This document shows positions 63,992 to 64,000 of a stretch of 64,000 nt of DNA, in pieces. This DNA comes from Prostheceraeus crozeri (Eukaryota; Platyhelminthes; Polycladida; Euryleptidae). The notes under the pieces were generated by a model. The model was not told where the DNA came from, made no database searches, and was given only the letters and a program-made list of their open reading frames with translations. The stretch's first letter is position 1, and each line of letters begins with the position of its first letter. Where the stretch lies: contig CAJQUW010003011.1 of assembly GCA_907163375.1 (NCBI GenBank), forward strand, positions 1 through 64,000, in the 5' to 3' direction. The position numbers and the translations under genes are program-made.

Positions 63992-64000
63992 GATGGAAGT

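Larger units (their letters stand above)
54899..64000 (+). mobile_element. V2: Polinton/adintovirus-like viral element, continues beyond the window
   Basis: Starts AGTAGTAAGAAAACGG inside tandem unit C, with C-tract/hairpin modules as in V1. Open genes: spliced zinc/coiled-coil, antisense 149-aa, spliced PolB of protein-primed type and a penton-like capsid gene at the window edge. None of the genes seen is broken, unlike in V1. The right end, other capsid genes and any integrase are outside the window. Confidence 0.8.

Overview
This is a gene-poor, repeat-rich window from an animal genome, most likely a marine invertebrate. Spliced genes, TATA boxes, Penelope-like, piggyBac, P-element/THAP, mariner and Polinton elements, and animal-type UBA5 exons all point that way; I cannot name the phylum. 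The only clear host gene sequence is the last exon of UBA5, present twice. I recognised no rRNA, tRNA or CRISPR array.

Layout. 0-8.8 kb: a 723-bp palindromic MITE, a 193-bp tandem repeat split by a degenerate piggyBac element (TTAA target), and three broken GIY-YIG retroelement fragments, mostly Penelope-like. 8.8-19.2 kb: a 10.4-kb Polinton/Maverick with about 300-bp terminal inverted repeats and a 6-bp target duplication. It carries a RING protein, packaging ATPase, integrase, penton-like and hexon-like capsid genes and an adenain-type protease, but no DNA polymerase. Four of its genes are broken. 19.2-22 kb: more Penelope-like fragments and a second MITE. 22.0-34.3 kb: a decayed viral element (V1) with C-tract/hairpin termini, a higher-order tandem repeat, a zinc/coiled-coil gene, two small genes and a PolB gene destroyed by blocks of almost pure G/T. 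34.3-38.7 kb: two THAP/P-element transposase pseudogenes. 39.5-54.9 kb: three tandem copies of a roughly 5.48-kb unit (mariner remnant, hAT-like remnant, UBA5 last exon). The third copy is split by a piggyBac with perfect TTAA duplication and cut short by a second viral element. 54.9-64.0 kb: this element (V2) is related to V1 and looks intact as far as seen: spliced zinc/coiled-coil gene, antisense 149-aa gene, spliced protein-primed-type PolB, penton-like gene; it runs off the window.

How V1/V2 seem to work. In both, the zinc/coiled-coil gene has a TATA box, a 5'-UTR intron of 0.5-0.6 kb and a second small intron at its 3' end. In both it ends not at a polyadenylation signal but at a 16-nt hairpin that closely resembles the 3' stem-loop of replication-dependent histone mRNAs, followed 39-46 nt later by a second hairpin with a UUCG/CUCG-type loop. 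In V1 the same 3' module follows two further small TATA-driven genes. PolB and its antisense neighbour instead have AATAAA signals. I read this as two expression classes, one possibly coupled to S phase through histone-type 3' processing. This is the most interesting signal in the window.

Caution: V1 carries many single-base homopolymer differences and G/T-only blocks, so part of its apparent decay may be sequencing or assembly error.
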